Positions 10,000 through 19,316 of a stretch of DNA of 52,237 bases are shown here, piece by piece (position 1 is the first letter of the stretch; each line of letters opens with the position of its first letter). Location of the stretch: assembly GCA_947292085.1 (NCBI GenBank), contig CAMYPN010000001.1:1-52237 (forward strand). Direction: 5' to 3'. This stretch comes from an uncultured Gardnerella sp. (GTDB lineage: Bacteria; Actinomycetota; Actinomycetes; Actinomycetales; Bifidobacteriaceae). The notes beneath the pieces were generated by a model, which saw only the letters and a list, made by a program, of their open reading frames with translations, did no database searches and was not told the origin of the DNA. The position numbers and the translations under genes are program-made.

Positions 10000-11265
10000 T
10001 TACGCTCCAGCTTTTAAATTAAGACTATTTCGTATGATACCGTCCGAAACTCCGATTGCTACCAGACACATAACCAGAGAGGAGCCTCCAGCTGAGACGA
10101 ACGGCATAGGAACGCCCATAACTGGAAGTATTTGAACAACAACAAGAATGTTAATCAAACCTTGTCCTACAATCCAAGTAGCGACACATATAAGTGATAT
10201 TGACACAAGTCTAACGCGAATTTGCATTGCAGAAGAAAGCAAACACCATCCGATTATTATGTACAGTAATATAACTGCTGAAGCAACCAAAAAGCCCATT
10301 TCTTCGCCAATAATTGCAAAAATAAAATCATTATGCGCATAAGGCAAGTAATTCCACTTTTCGCGAGAATTACCAATTCCTAAACCTAATAATCCACCAG
10401 AAGCCATAGCGTATTGCGCGTGAATAGACTGGAAGCAAACACCTTTAGCTGCTTTTGCATCACAACCGTGCAAAGTCGCTAAAATACGTCTCATACGATT
10501 CTGACTTGTTAAAACAAGAAGAGCAACAAGTACAGCAGCAACTAAAACAGTTCCAACCAACCATTTCGTTGGAAATCCGCCGATATAGAAAGCAACCAAA
10601 GCAATAATAATAATAATTAATGCAGTACCAAGATCCTTACCAGCTATAACAAGCAGCAAGGATAATCCCAAACCGAGTATTGGAGGAATATAGGCTCTCA
10701 TTTGCACACGATCATACGCCTGTTTGGCAATGAGCAAAGATACAGGAAGCCAAATGCATAAAGCTAATTTTGTAATCTCAGCAGGCTGCAATGTTAAAGG
10801 TCCTATAGCAATCCAACCGGCGTTACCGTTAACTTCTCGCCTTAAACCAGGAACGAAAGTTAAGAACTGCGATACTGTAGCAACAGCATAAATAATTACA
10901 ACACGTTTTTGATAAAAACTTACTGGAAGTTTTGAAGCTACTATATAACCTATTAATCCAATTATGCAGTATAAAGTTTGGTTGATTCCTTGCCCCCAAG
11001 GAGCAACTCCATACGTAATCATAGTTACTGAAGAGCTAGAAAAAACCATGAATAATCCAAATACGGAAAGAATAGCAACAGAAATTCTCAGTCCGTACAA
11101 GCACCAAAGTGGATTAAATAAACTTCTCATTCCAACATACTGGCCAAAAGATGAAGCTTTTTTAGTATGAGATGAAGCAAGAGAACTTTTAACACTGTGT
11201 AACCATTTCGCAGAATTTTTCTTGTCAGAAGTCTTCTGCAAAAACTTTTTACTGTTGAACTTCAT
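10000..11265 (-). CDS. ftsW: SEDS family septal peptidoglycan polymerase FtsW
   Basis: FtsW polymerises lipid II at the septum together with FtsI. The 421-residue protein has a basic cytoplasmic N terminus (~1-55) and about ten membrane segments. It keeps the SEDS signatures WIAIGPLTLQPAEITKLAL and, near the C terminus, MPFVSAGGSSL. Its start lies 17 bp inside the murD reading frame's end, a tight overlap within the dcw operon. The other SEDS protein, RodA, would be similar, but the location next to murD and murG favours FtsW. Confidence 0.95.
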   Translation of the reverse strand: MKFNSKKFLQKTSDKKNSAKWLHSVKSSLASSHTKKASSFGQYVGMRSLFNPLWCLYGLRISVAILSVFGLFMVFSSSSVTMITYGVAPWGQGINQTLYCIIGLIGYIVASKLPVSFYQKRVVIIYAVATVSQFLTFVPGLRREVNGNAGWIAIGPLTLQPAEITKLALCIWLPVSLLIAKQAYDRVQMRAYIPPILGLGLSLLLVIAGKDLGTALIIIIIALVAFYIGGFPTKWLVGTVLVAAVLVALLVLTSQNRMRRILATLHGCDAKAAKGVCFQSIHAQYAMASGGLLGLGIGNSREKWNYLPYAHNDFIFAIIGEEMGFLVASAVILLYIIIGWCLLSSAMQIRVRLVSISLICVATWIVGQGLINILVVVQILPVMGVPMPFVSAGGSSLVMCLVAIGVSDGIIRNSLNLKAGA

Positions 11266-12817
11266 GATTCTTTACCCATCGTTGAGATTCTTTAGCAAAA
11301 CGAATGCCACGATCTGCGTAGGAAATAAACTGATCCATAGAAGCGCAAGCTGGAGCAAGCAAAACAACATCACCCTCACCAGCGTACGATGCTGCAGCTT
11401 CAACAGCAGCATGCATAACAGCCCCACCATAAGCTGAATTATGACTATGAGCTTCTTCAGATTCAACTTGTTCTAGCACTTCATCCGTTACATACGGCAA
11501 AACAGTAGATTTAGAACCATCGTAAGAAATAAGCGTTACTGGAATACGAACTTTGCAAGACTTAAGAGCCTCAACTATACGCTTCTGATAGCATCCAATA
11601 ACAACAACAGCTTTCATAACTTTATTCTGCGACGAAAGAAGATCCTCAAAATGAGCACCTTTCGCGAGTCCTCCTGCTATCCAAACAACAGAACCATCAG
11701 CAAAACTAGAAAGCGAAGCCTTAGCAGCATGCGCATTAGTGGCCTTCGAATCGTCAACAAATCGTATAGAGTGAGCAGCTATTTTATCTTTAGACTCAAG
11801 AGTAGCAACTGTTTGAATACGATGACCACCTGGCGTAAATTCGCATAAAGCTTTAACAGAATCTTCTAAATTGCAACTAACACCAAGCGAAAGAGCTAAA
11901 GCAGCAAGCGCATCGGCAAGCAGATGAGGATAAACTGTGCCATCTGGCTCGCATAAATGCTTTAATTCACTGAGCTTAACAATGCGAGTAGGATTCCCAA
12001 CCTCATTGCCAGCTACACCACTGTTATCTACAATCCAGCCGTCACTAACACCAATTTCTCCTGGCAAAGGATTGTCAAGAGTAAAACCAACTCTTTTGCA
12101 AGAAGAAGAAATAGAAGCTGCCATAGCAAGATTCTTAACGCGACTATCTTGCGCATTATAAACAAGAACCTTTTTAACAGAATTAAATACTTTCGATTTG
12201 TCACTAGCATAGGCATCCATTCCGCCATGCCAATCCAAATGATCTGCTGCAATATTAGTAATAACAGCACCGTCTAATCTTAAATCATCAGTAAAATGAA
12301 GCTGGAATGAGCTTAGCTCTACGCACAAAGCATCATATTCGCAATCGAGAGCAGCTTTAGAAACAGATTTACCAATATTACCGACTGCAGGAGCATTAAA
12401 ACCGCAAGCACACAGCATAGCGGAAGTCATTTCTGTAGTAGAAGTTTTTCCATTAGTTCCAGTAATACCAACCCATAACGCAGGCTTATTAGAGCGTTTA
12501 GAAGGCACTCGCACTTTCCAAGCTAACTCAACTTCACTCATTACCGGAATATTGTGTTCACGAGCTTGAACTAAAAATGGTGTTCTAGGATTAAATACTG
12601 GAGAAGTGACAACCGCATCAATTTGAGACCAATTAATATCAGAAAAATCGTGGATATCAGCCTCAGGTTTATTCTCATCAACAGTTACAGGAATAGATCC
12701 TACAGCTTTAAGAACTTCTACAGCACCACGGCCAGAAACACCAAGACCAGCCACCAAAACGCGTTTATAAGGAAAATCGCAAGAATATTCACAATTCGTA
12801 TCACTACTCATAGCCAC
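11249..12817 (-). CDS. murD: UDP-N-acetylmuramoylalanine--D-glutamate ligase
   Basis: MurD adds D-Glu to UDP-MurNAc-L-Ala. The 522-residue protein has the Rossmann-type N terminus VAGLGVSGRG (22-31), ATP loop GTNGKTST (120-127), the NIAADHLDWHG motif and the C-terminal FVDDSKATN motif. All are intact. Two starts are possible, GTG at 12817 or ATG at 12811. GGAGG lies just upstream of both. It overlaps ftsW by 17 bp. Confidence 0.96.
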   Translation of the reverse strand: MAMSSDTNCEYSCDFPYKRVLVAGLGVSGRGAVEVLKAVGSIPVTVDENKPEADIHDFSDINWSQIDAVVTSPVFNPRTPFLVQAREHNIPVMSEVELAWKVRVPSKRSNKPALWVGITGTNGKTSTTEMTSAMLCACGFNAPAVGNIGKSVSKAALDCEYDALCVELSSFQLHFTDDLRLDGAVITNIAADHLDWHGGMDAYASDKSKVFNSVKKVLVYNAQDSRVKNLAMAASISSSCKRVGFTLDNPLPGEIGVSDGWIVDNSGVAGNEVGNPTRIVKLSELKHLCEPDGTVYPHLLADALAALALSLGVSCNLEDSVKALCEFTPGGHRIQTVATLESKDKIAAHSIRFVDDSKATNAHAAKASLSSFADGSVVWIAGGLAKGAHFEDLLSSQNKVMKAVVVIGCYQKRIVEALKSCKVRIPVTLISYDGSKSTVLPYVTDEVLEQVESEEAHSHNSAYGGAVMHAAVEAAASYAGEGDVVLLAPACASMDQFISYADRGIRFAKESQRWVKNHEVQQ

Positions 12818-12858
12818 TAGCCTCCGGTTTTATAAAAATATTAATACTATTAAAAGTC

Positions 12859-13962
12859 TTAAATAAGTAATCCAGATCGGCCAGCCCAATCAGCATAGAA
12901 CATCATCAAAGCGCTAAGAACAAACATAAGCTCAATCATCCAAAAACGTACAACAACTTTCGTCTCTGGCCAACCGAGAAGCTCAAAATGATGATGAATA
13001 GGAGCCATTTTAAACACTCTCTTATGAGTCATCTTAAAGAAGCCAACTTGAATAACATCACTAATAGCTTCAAGAACAAACAAGCCGCCCAAAATCACAG
13101 CCAAAAATTCAGTGTGAGTAGCAATCGAAAGAGCTGCGAACAAGCCACCCAAAGCTAAAGAACCAGTATCTCCCATAAAAACTTGCGCAGGATTCGAATT
13201 AAACCACAAGAATCCAAAGCAAGCTACAGCTGCGCAAACGGAAATAATAGTTAAATCAAGAGGGTCAGAAACAGCGTATGAGAAACCAAAATGGCCTCCA
13301 CCACGAACGTGATAGCTTTCCCAAAAAGCTATAAGAGCGTAGCCAGCGAAAGCAATCATAGAAGATCCGGAAGCTAAACCATCGAGGCCGTCAGTCAAAT
13401 TAACAGCATTTGACCATGCTGCAATAAGGAAATTAACCCAAATAATAAAAACAACAATTCCAACAAAAGTACCAAAAACGTAGAAGTTAATAAAAGGACG
13501 CTCAATAAAACTCATACCAGCTTGCGCAATAGCAATACCAGATTGAGTAGGCAACATAAGCGCCAAAAAAGCGTAGACGCTAGCGAAAACAATCTGACCA
13601 ATAAACTTAGCGCGAACTGAAAGTCCAAGATTCTGCTTTTTACGCACTTTCGCAAAATCATCAATAAAACCGAGCAAACCCATGGAAAGCATAGCGAACA
13701 GAACAAGCACAGCCGACCAGGAAGGTGCTCTACCAGCAGATAAATATCGGTACAATGCTGAAGCAGCCCAACCAGCAACAACAGAAAGATTAATAACTAC
13801 TCCACCCATAGTTGGAGTACCACGCTTAATCATATGAGATTGCGGTCCGTCCTGACGAATGTACTGACCATAGTGCAAACGATGAACTAATTTAATTAGC
13901 ATAGGTGTACCAACTATGGTAACTACAAGCGACACTACAATTCCAATAATAAGCGCAATCAC
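12859..13962 (-). CDS. mraY: Phospho-N-acetylmuramoyl-pentapeptide transferase MraY
   Basis: MraY transfers phospho-MurNAc-pentapeptide to undecaprenyl phosphate, giving lipid I. The 367-residue polytopic protein carries the metal-binding aspartates (GFIDDFAKVRKKQNLGL), the NLTDGLDGLASG loop, MGDTGSLALGG and the histidine motif MAPIHHHFELLGW. It lies between murF and murD with short gaps and is translated from the same operon. Confidence 0.97.
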   Translation of the reverse strand: MIALIIGIVVSLVVTIVGTPMLIKLVHRLHYGQYIRQDGPQSHMIKRGTPTMGGVVINLSVVAGWAASALYRYLSAGRAPSWSAVLVLFAMLSMGLLGFIDDFAKVRKKQNLGLSVRAKFIGQIVFASVYAFLALMLPTQSGIAIAQAGMSFIERPFINFYVFGTFVGIVVFIIWVNFLIAAWSNAVNLTDGLDGLASGSSMIAFAGYALIAFWESYHVRGGGHFGFSYAVSDPLDLTIISVCAAVACFGFLWFNSNPAQVFMGDTGSLALGGLFAALSIATHTEFLAVILGGLFVLEAISDVIQVGFFKMTHKRVFKMAPIHHHFELLGWPETKVVVRFWMIELMFVLSALMMFYADWAGRSGLLI

Positions 13963-14033
13963 CGCTTAACCTCCGTATGCTGTAATCTATTTTGCCCAGT
14001 TAGTGCTTTTAACTCTATCTTATTACTTGCTGC

Positions 14034-15623
14034 TTAACACGACATCAATTTAGCCCAACGCTCAGCTAAAGCACTCAAGCCAGAAGCATGCGATCCCTTC
14101 AACAAAACAACACTATCAGGATGCTTATCTACCAAATCCCAAACAATATCATTAGCTTGAGAATCACTATGAACAAAGAAAATAGCGTCATTTGCTGTCA
14201 AAATCTTATTATTCCAAGCTTTACGAGCACCATTTGCTATGCATTCAGCCAAACAATCAAGCTCATTAGAATCAGTAGAACCAACAGCTATTACTGCATC
14301 AACATTGTGCTGAGCAACATACTCACCGATATTATTGTGCAGCAAATACTCGTCGCCGCCCAGCTCAAGCATAGAGCCTAATACTGCGATGCGGAATAAA
14401 CTATTAGAATCAGAAGAACTAGAATCTTTTGAATGTTCAAAAGCACACAGGCCGTCAATACCTGCTTTCATAGAATCAGGATTAGCGTTAAACGAGTCGT
14501 CAATCAAAGTAAAACTACGATTATTCGCAGAAACTTTAGAAAATTGCATACGATGAGGACTAATATGCGAAACTTTACTTAGAACTTCAACAATCTTTTC
14601 TAAAGACATACCACAGTAATACGCTACGTTTGCTGCAGCTAGTGCGTTCATAATATTGTGCTCACCGTGCAAAGCAAGATGCAAAGATGCAGACTCAGTT
14701 TTACCAGATTCGTTATGTACAGTTATCTTACAAACCGGCAAACCAAAATCGTTTAAGGTAATATCACTTGCGAAAATCTGATATGAATTCTCAGGAACTG
14801 GCAGTAGACCGGTGTCAATTAACTCACGACCAAACCAGCGAACATTGCCATCATCAACAAGATGAGACATATTAGATACTCGCATATCGTCAGCATTTAA
14901 AACAGCAATTCCGTGAGGCACAAGACCACGCACAATCTCACTTTTTGCCTGCGCGATGCGATCTACAGAACCAAACTCTCCTAAATGCGCAACCCCAACT
15001 TTTAGAACTACAGCAATATCAGGAGGAGCAATACGAGTAAGCCCAGCTATCTCACCAACATGATTAGCTCCCATTTCTGCAACTAAAAACCGCGTATGAG
15101 AATTAACGTGTAAAGCTGTAAGAGGTAAACCAATCTCATTATTAAAAGAGCCTACTGGAGCAACAGTGCTACCAACAGTACTGAGCAAATCGTGCAACAT
15201 ATCTTTAGTAGTAGTTTTACCAACAGATCCTGTAATACCAACAATAGTAAAAGGATCATCAGTTGCTCTACGACGTTCAAGATTATGCTTTGCAAGCAAT
15301 CCTAAAGCTTTAACAGAATCATCGACGATAATCTGCGCAATAGAAACTCCATCTGAAAGCTTAACCTTATGCTCAACAAGAGCCGCAACAGCACCTAAAT
15401 TTGCTGCCTTTTCAACGTAATCATGCCCGTCAACATGCTCTCCTGCAATAGCTACAAAAACTGAACCTTCGTGAGCTTCACGCGAATCGCTACAAGCAGA
15501 AGTAGCAACTAATGAATTAACATCAGTGCCATTAGAAACTCTTAAATCGCCGCCAACAGCTTTAGCAACCTCTTTCAAACTCATTGCCATCATTTCGCAT
15601 GACTTCTTATCACAGCAACTCAT
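14034..15623 (-). CDS. murF: UDP-N-acetylmuramoyl-tripeptide--D-alanyl-D-alanine ligase
   Basis: MurF adds D-Ala-D-Ala to complete the UDP-MurNAc-pentapeptide. The 529-residue protein has the MurF/MurE-type N-terminal domain (SDSREAHEGSVFVAI), the ATP loop TGSVGKTTTK (131-140), a Mur central domain with the EMGANHVGEI segment and a C-terminal domain with the DDSFNANPDSM motif. GGAGGG precedes the ATG. A Cys-rich N terminus (MSCCDKKSC) is odd for the family. It follows the degenerate murE-like gene by 24 bp. Confidence 0.96.
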   Translation of the reverse strand: MSCCDKKSCEMMAMSLKEVAKAVGGDLRVSNGTDVNSLVATSACSDSREAHEGSVFVAIAGEHVDGHDYVEKAANLGAVAALVEHKVKLSDGVSIAQIIVDDSVKALGLLAKHNLERRRATDDPFTIVGITGSVGKTTTKDMLHDLLSTVGSTVAPVGSFNNEIGLPLTALHVNSHTRFLVAEMGANHVGEIAGLTRIAPPDIAVVLKVGVAHLGEFGSVDRIAQAKSEIVRGLVPHGIAVLNADDMRVSNMSHLVDDGNVRWFGRELIDTGLLPVPENSYQIFASDITLNDFGLPVCKITVHNESGKTESASLHLALHGEHNIMNALAAANVAYYCGMSLEKIVEVLSKVSHISPHRMQFSKVSANNRSFTLIDDSFNANPDSMKAGIDGLCAFEHSKDSSSSDSNSLFRIAVLGSMLELGGDEYLLHNNIGEYVAQHNVDAVIAVGSTDSNELDCLAECIANGARKAWNNKILTANDAIFFVHSDSQANDIVWDLVDKHPDSVVLLKGSHASGLSALAERWAKLMSC

Positions 15624-15647
15624 ATTGTCCCTCCAAACAATGCGAAA

Positions 15648-16823
15648 TTAACGCAACTCATGCGATACTCGCAAAGCGCTTTTAATTGTTCCACGACGAA
15701 CTCCGGCAGCAAGAACCATTGCAATGGACAAAGAAACATGCCTTTTTATATCTTTGCCACTAATTTGATCAGCTAACGCAGCCAACTCATCCGAATCGTT
15801 AGAACGAGTAACGCAATACTCGTGATCTCTACTTTCAAAACCATAACGCTGCCGCAGAGAGTAGAAACTCAACGAAGGACGAGAAGCATTAGAAGATAAG
15901 TTCATAGTGTTAAAAGATGCGCCGGAAGAAAGAGATAATTTTCTACGAGCGGCATCATTTTCAGCATTAATAATCTTATAAGCGTCTATAGCGCGAATAT
16001 CAGAATTCTCAGTATTCATACTGTTTTTATTACTGTTTGCGCTACTGTTTGCGCTACTGTTTGCGCTACTGTTTGCGCTACTGCCAGCACTGTTTTTGCT
16101 TTCACTTACGGCAGAAGAATTAGATAATGCATCGAAATCATACTCGTCACGCTGAAGAGCATCTTCCGTAACTTTATCCTCACCTTTTTCGACTCCAACA
16201 ACATCAATATTTACACATTGAAGCGCATTCTTACGTAACGTTGCAGGCGTCAACGCTATAACAACAGCAGCTGCACCATCTTCCGCACATACTGACAAAG
16301 TATGCTGTACTTCGGCAATTCCAAGAGGATAATCTAAATTAAGCTCTCGCTGCAAAGAACTAGAGCCAGCATCGCTAATAATACCTACAGGATTGCCAAG
16401 CATATGCAAAAAATCAGCTAAACGTATGACATTCGCATGAATTTCATCATCATCGTAACCGGCAACTGCAAAAGTCGCTACGCAAGAAGATGGATCAGAA
16501 TTAATATCGCTTGCTAATTTCCCTAAAGCTACAGGATTTTCCGCAGAAATAAGAAGTGGCATCCCTAAATCTGCTGCTTCAGAATAAAATTCTGGCGGTA
16601 CAAGTGCAGCATAAGCTCCTGCATCTCTAGCAGCCTCAAGCTGTCGCCTATCAACATGACCAGAAGGAACAAATAAAGAACCCGGACGCACGTTGCGCAC
16701 ATCGTCAACAAGAGAAGTAATAGTAACCCCAGAAGCAAAAGCAGGCACAACTTCAAAACCATAGCGCTTAGCTGCAAACCCGAGAGTTACCCTTATGCGC
16801 GAATACTCATCTAAAGCATCCAT
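15648..16823 (-). CDS. MurE-like protein with lost ATP-binding loop
   Basis: This 391-residue protein lies where murE sits in most dcw clusters. Residues ~35-80 resemble the MurE/MurF N-terminal domain (VRNVRPGSLFVPSGHVD, then an AGAYAALV segment). The next stretch aligns with the ATP-binding domain, but the GTNGKTT loop is replaced by AGYDDDEIHA (121-130). The MEVSSHAL motif is replaced by IALTPATL (189-196). Residues ~235-270 are Ser/Asn/Ala repeats (SANS four times, from a 12-bp DNA repeat). The C terminus (~300-391) is unassigned. Ligase activity is not expected; a structural or regulatory role is inference. The frame is open throughout and has a good ribosome site. Confidence 0.75.
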   Translation of the reverse strand: MDALDEYSRIRVTLGFAAKRYGFEVVPAFASGVTITSLVDDVRNVRPGSLFVPSGHVDRRQLEAARDAGAYAALVPPEFYSEAADLGMPLLISAENPVALGKLASDINSDPSSCVATFAVAGYDDDEIHANVIRLADFLHMLGNPVGIISDAGSSSLQRELNLDYPLGIAEVQHTLSVCAEDGAAAVVIALTPATLRKNALQCVNIDVVGVEKGEDKVTEDALQRDEYDFDALSNSSAVSESKNSAGSSANSSANSSANSSANSNKNSMNTENSDIRAIDAYKIINAENDAARRKLSLSSGASFNTMNLSSNASRPSLSFYSLRQRYGFESRDHEYCVTRSNDSDELAALADQISGKDIKRHVSLSIAMVLAAGVRRGTIKSALRVSHELR

Positions 16824-16847
16824 ACAAGCACCTCACCTGTTCTTAAA

Positions 16848-18692
16848 CTACCATTCAACTGGAACTGCATCATTGCGCGGAGCAGAAGCAGGAATATCAT
16901 ACTTCTGCATCAAAAACTCAGCAATGGTCTTAAACATAGGACTTGCTGTAATACCACCATACATGCCTTCTGGGTCCTTAAGAATAACGCTGATAGCAAA
17001 TCGAGGATTATCCGCAGGAATAACTCCAGACCAGTCAGCAATAATAGAAGTCAAGCCAACGCCAGAGCCAGCAACTTCTGCAGTACCACTCTTAGCAGCA
17101 ATACGATATCCATTTATGCCAACGAACTTATTGTAATGCTCAGCAGAATTCTCAAGAGCGTTCATCATCTGATTAGCAACATTCTCGTCAATAACACGAG
17201 TAGCCTCACGATGAGAAGCAGGAGTTACATGACCAGAAGGGTCAATAACCGACTTCACAATTGACTGACGAAGTCTTACGCCCTTATTCGCAATAGTTGC
17301 CATAGCGTTCGTGAGTTGCAAAGCGTTAACAGCATAGCCCTGTCCAAAAAGAACAGTGTCTTTCTTTCTACCATCCCAAGTTTTGTAATCAGGAAGCAAA
17401 CCTTGAGATTCTCCTCTTAGACCCATTCCTGAGTATTTACCAAAACCAAACTTTGAAAGATACTCGTAGCGCTTATCTACAGGATACTTTTCTCCAGCAA
17501 GAACCATACCAACATTAGAAGATTGAGCAAGAATACCAGCAAGAGTCCAATGCTTAACAGAATGGTCAATTGCGTCTCTAAACTGCTGCTTACCCTTATT
17601 AATAGATCCCGGAACAGCAAACGGATCGGTAATCTTATGAGCGCCAGTTTGCAACATACCTGCCATAGCGAAAGTCTTGCCAACAGATCCAGGTTCAAAA
17701 GTTTGGCTTACAGCTTTTGAAACTTTAGTTTTCGCATCAGGACTTCCAGCTTCAATACTGTCAGTATCTTCCAAAGCTAATATTTCGCCAGTTTTAACGT
17801 CCTGAACTACTGCAACACCCCATGCGGCATGATACTTTTCTTTGCCATCTAACAGAACTTTTTTAACATACCAATCAACATCACTATCAATAGTCAACTT
17901 GATATCGTTGCCATTAACAGCAGGCTTTGATTCTGTAGGAGTTCCAGGTATTCTCTCGCTACCAGCATTATTGCCTTGGTAGCTCTGATAGCCGTCAACG
18001 CCCGTTAAAATTTTGTCTTGAGTAAGCTCCAAGCCGGAATCGCCAACTTCGCCCTTCTTGGTTTTATCAACATCGTCTCTACGACTTTGATCAGCGCTAG
18101 TAACGCCGCCAATAATAGAGCCAAGAATATGGCTGCTAGAATACACTCGCTGACTACTGTTTTCAGCATAAATGCATCCAGAAAGATTCATAGCATCGAT
18201 AGCACGTTTTACTTCCGGAGTAACGTTACGCTTCAGCACAACATATCGGCCGCCATCAGCCAATTTTCCACCAAGTTCCATAACGTTCATATTAAGAACC
18301 GGAGCCAAAAGTCTTGCAACAGCCAACGCTCCCGTACCCTCTACCGGCTTTCCGTTAATAGACTGGCAGTTGTGAGAAGTCTGCTTAGTGCACGGAGTTG
18401 GAGTAAACGCCTGAGCATTCATTGGGTCGCCAATAATGTCGTAACGTTCAACGCTTTGAGCAAGTACAGAACCGTTTGTGTCAAGAATTCTACCGCGACG
18501 AGCCAGAATTGGTCGAACTCGCTTGCGCTCCGCCTGCGCAGCCTGAGCTGTGGAACGAGCGTTAACAAGTTGAATAAAACTCAGCTTTATAACTGCAAAT
18601 GAGCCTAGCATAGCGAATACTACTGCTACGACTATGCATTTACGTACAAATGGGTCGCATTGGGCGAAACGTTGTCTGATTGAATGGCGCAT
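16848..18692 (-). CDS. ftsI: Septal class B penicillin-binding protein FtsI (PBP3-like)
   Basis: FtsI is the septal transpeptidase that cross-links glycan strands made by FtsW. It has one membrane segment (~20-42), a PBP dimerisation domain (~60-235) and a transpeptidase domain. The active-site triad motifs are S-V-G-K in FEPGSVGKTF (~336-339), SSN (~391-393) and KSGTA (~546). An in-frame TTG three bases upstream exists, but the ATG at 18692 forms a TGATG overlap with the preceding gene and has AGGAG correctly spaced. It is 614 residues, typical for Actinobacteria. Confidence 0.95.
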   Translation of the reverse strand: MRHSIRQRFAQCDPFVRKCIVVAVVFAMLGSFAVIKLSFIQLVNARSTAQAAQAERKRVRPILARRGRILDTNGSVLAQSVERYDIIGDPMNAQAFTPTPCTKQTSHNCQSINGKPVEGTGALAVARLLAPVLNMNVMELGGKLADGGRYVVLKRNVTPEVKRAIDAMNLSGCIYAENSSQRVYSSSHILGSIIGGVTSADQSRRDDVDKTKKGEVGDSGLELTQDKILTGVDGYQSYQGNNAGSERIPGTPTESKPAVNGNDIKLTIDSDVDWYVKKVLLDGKEKYHAAWGVAVVQDVKTGEILALEDTDSIEAGSPDAKTKVSKAVSQTFEPGSVGKTFAMAGMLQTGAHKITDPFAVPGSINKGKQQFRDAIDHSVKHWTLAGILAQSSNVGMVLAGEKYPVDKRYEYLSKFGFGKYSGMGLRGESQGLLPDYKTWDGRKKDTVLFGQGYAVNALQLTNAMATIANKGVRLRQSIVKSVIDPSGHVTPASHREATRVIDENVANQMMNALENSAEHYNKFVGINGYRIAAKSGTAEVAGSGVGLTSIIADWSGVIPADNPRFAISVILKDPEGMYGGITASPMFKTIAEFLMQKYDIPASAPRNDAVPVEW

Positions 18693-19315
18693 CAATGTTT
18701 CTCCTGTTTTACTGAATTATTTGGACGTGTTTGTTGTTTCTGTTGTTGCTGCTGCTGCGGCTTTTGCTGCGGCTGCGGCTTTTGCTGCGGCTGCTGTTGC
18801 GGCTGCGGCTGCTGGGCTTGCTGCTGATTGCCCGAAGCAGACTTATTTTTCGCATAGTCGCTCAAATCTATAGAAATAGAATTCTGTTGAGGAACCATGC
18901 CCATCTCTTGGGCTTTTGCAGGAAGACCTGCCTCCAAAGTGTCCAACTGAGCTTGAGTTGTTTCAACATCTTGTCGCAATCTAACAATTCGCGATTGAGT
19001 TGCAGACTGTTCAAAAGAAATTTCAGCCATCTGCGTACGCAAAAGTAACGAAACGGAAAGAGTAATAAGAAGGAACAGAACAATCACAACAAAATTAAGA
19101 AGAGGAGCTTTGCGAGTATTACTCCACGCAACAACTTTATGCAAACGCTTCATAACACTAGAAGATCCGCGATCTGACACACTAGAAGAAACAGGAGCAG
19201 AAAAAACAGAACGCTCTTTTCTATCAGACTTAATCTGAACTCTTCTTCCAGCAGGAGCAGAAGAAGAAGGAACAATACGAGAATTACGAGAATTACGAGA
19301 ATTCAAAACTGCCAT
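18692..19315 (-). CDS. FtsL-like membrane/coiled-coil division protein
   Basis: A 207-residue protein between rsmH and ftsI, the usual place of ftsL. It has a basic Ser/Arg-rich N terminus, one membrane helix at ~71-92, a short coiled coil at ~95-130 and a Gln/Pro/Lys-rich tail from ~163. The tail comes from CTG/CGG-like repeats at 18740-18815. The frame is open further upstream to 19477, but that part lies inside rsmH; the ATG at 19315 sits just after the rsmH stop with a GGGGGGTAGG site, so I chose it. FtsL identity rests on position and topology, since sequence conservation of FtsL is low. Confidence 0.75.
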   Translation of the reverse strand: MAVLNSRNSRNSRIVPSSSAPAGRRVQIKSDRKERSVFSAPVSSSVSDRGSSSVMKRLHKVVAWSNTRKAPLLNFVVIVLFLLITLSVSLLLRTQMAEISFEQSATQSRIVRLRQDVETTQAQLDTLEAGLPAKAQEMGMVPQQNSISIDLSDYAKNKSASGNQQQAQQPQPQQQPQQKPQPQQKPQQQQQQKQQTRPNNSVKQEKH

Positions 19316-19316
19316 G

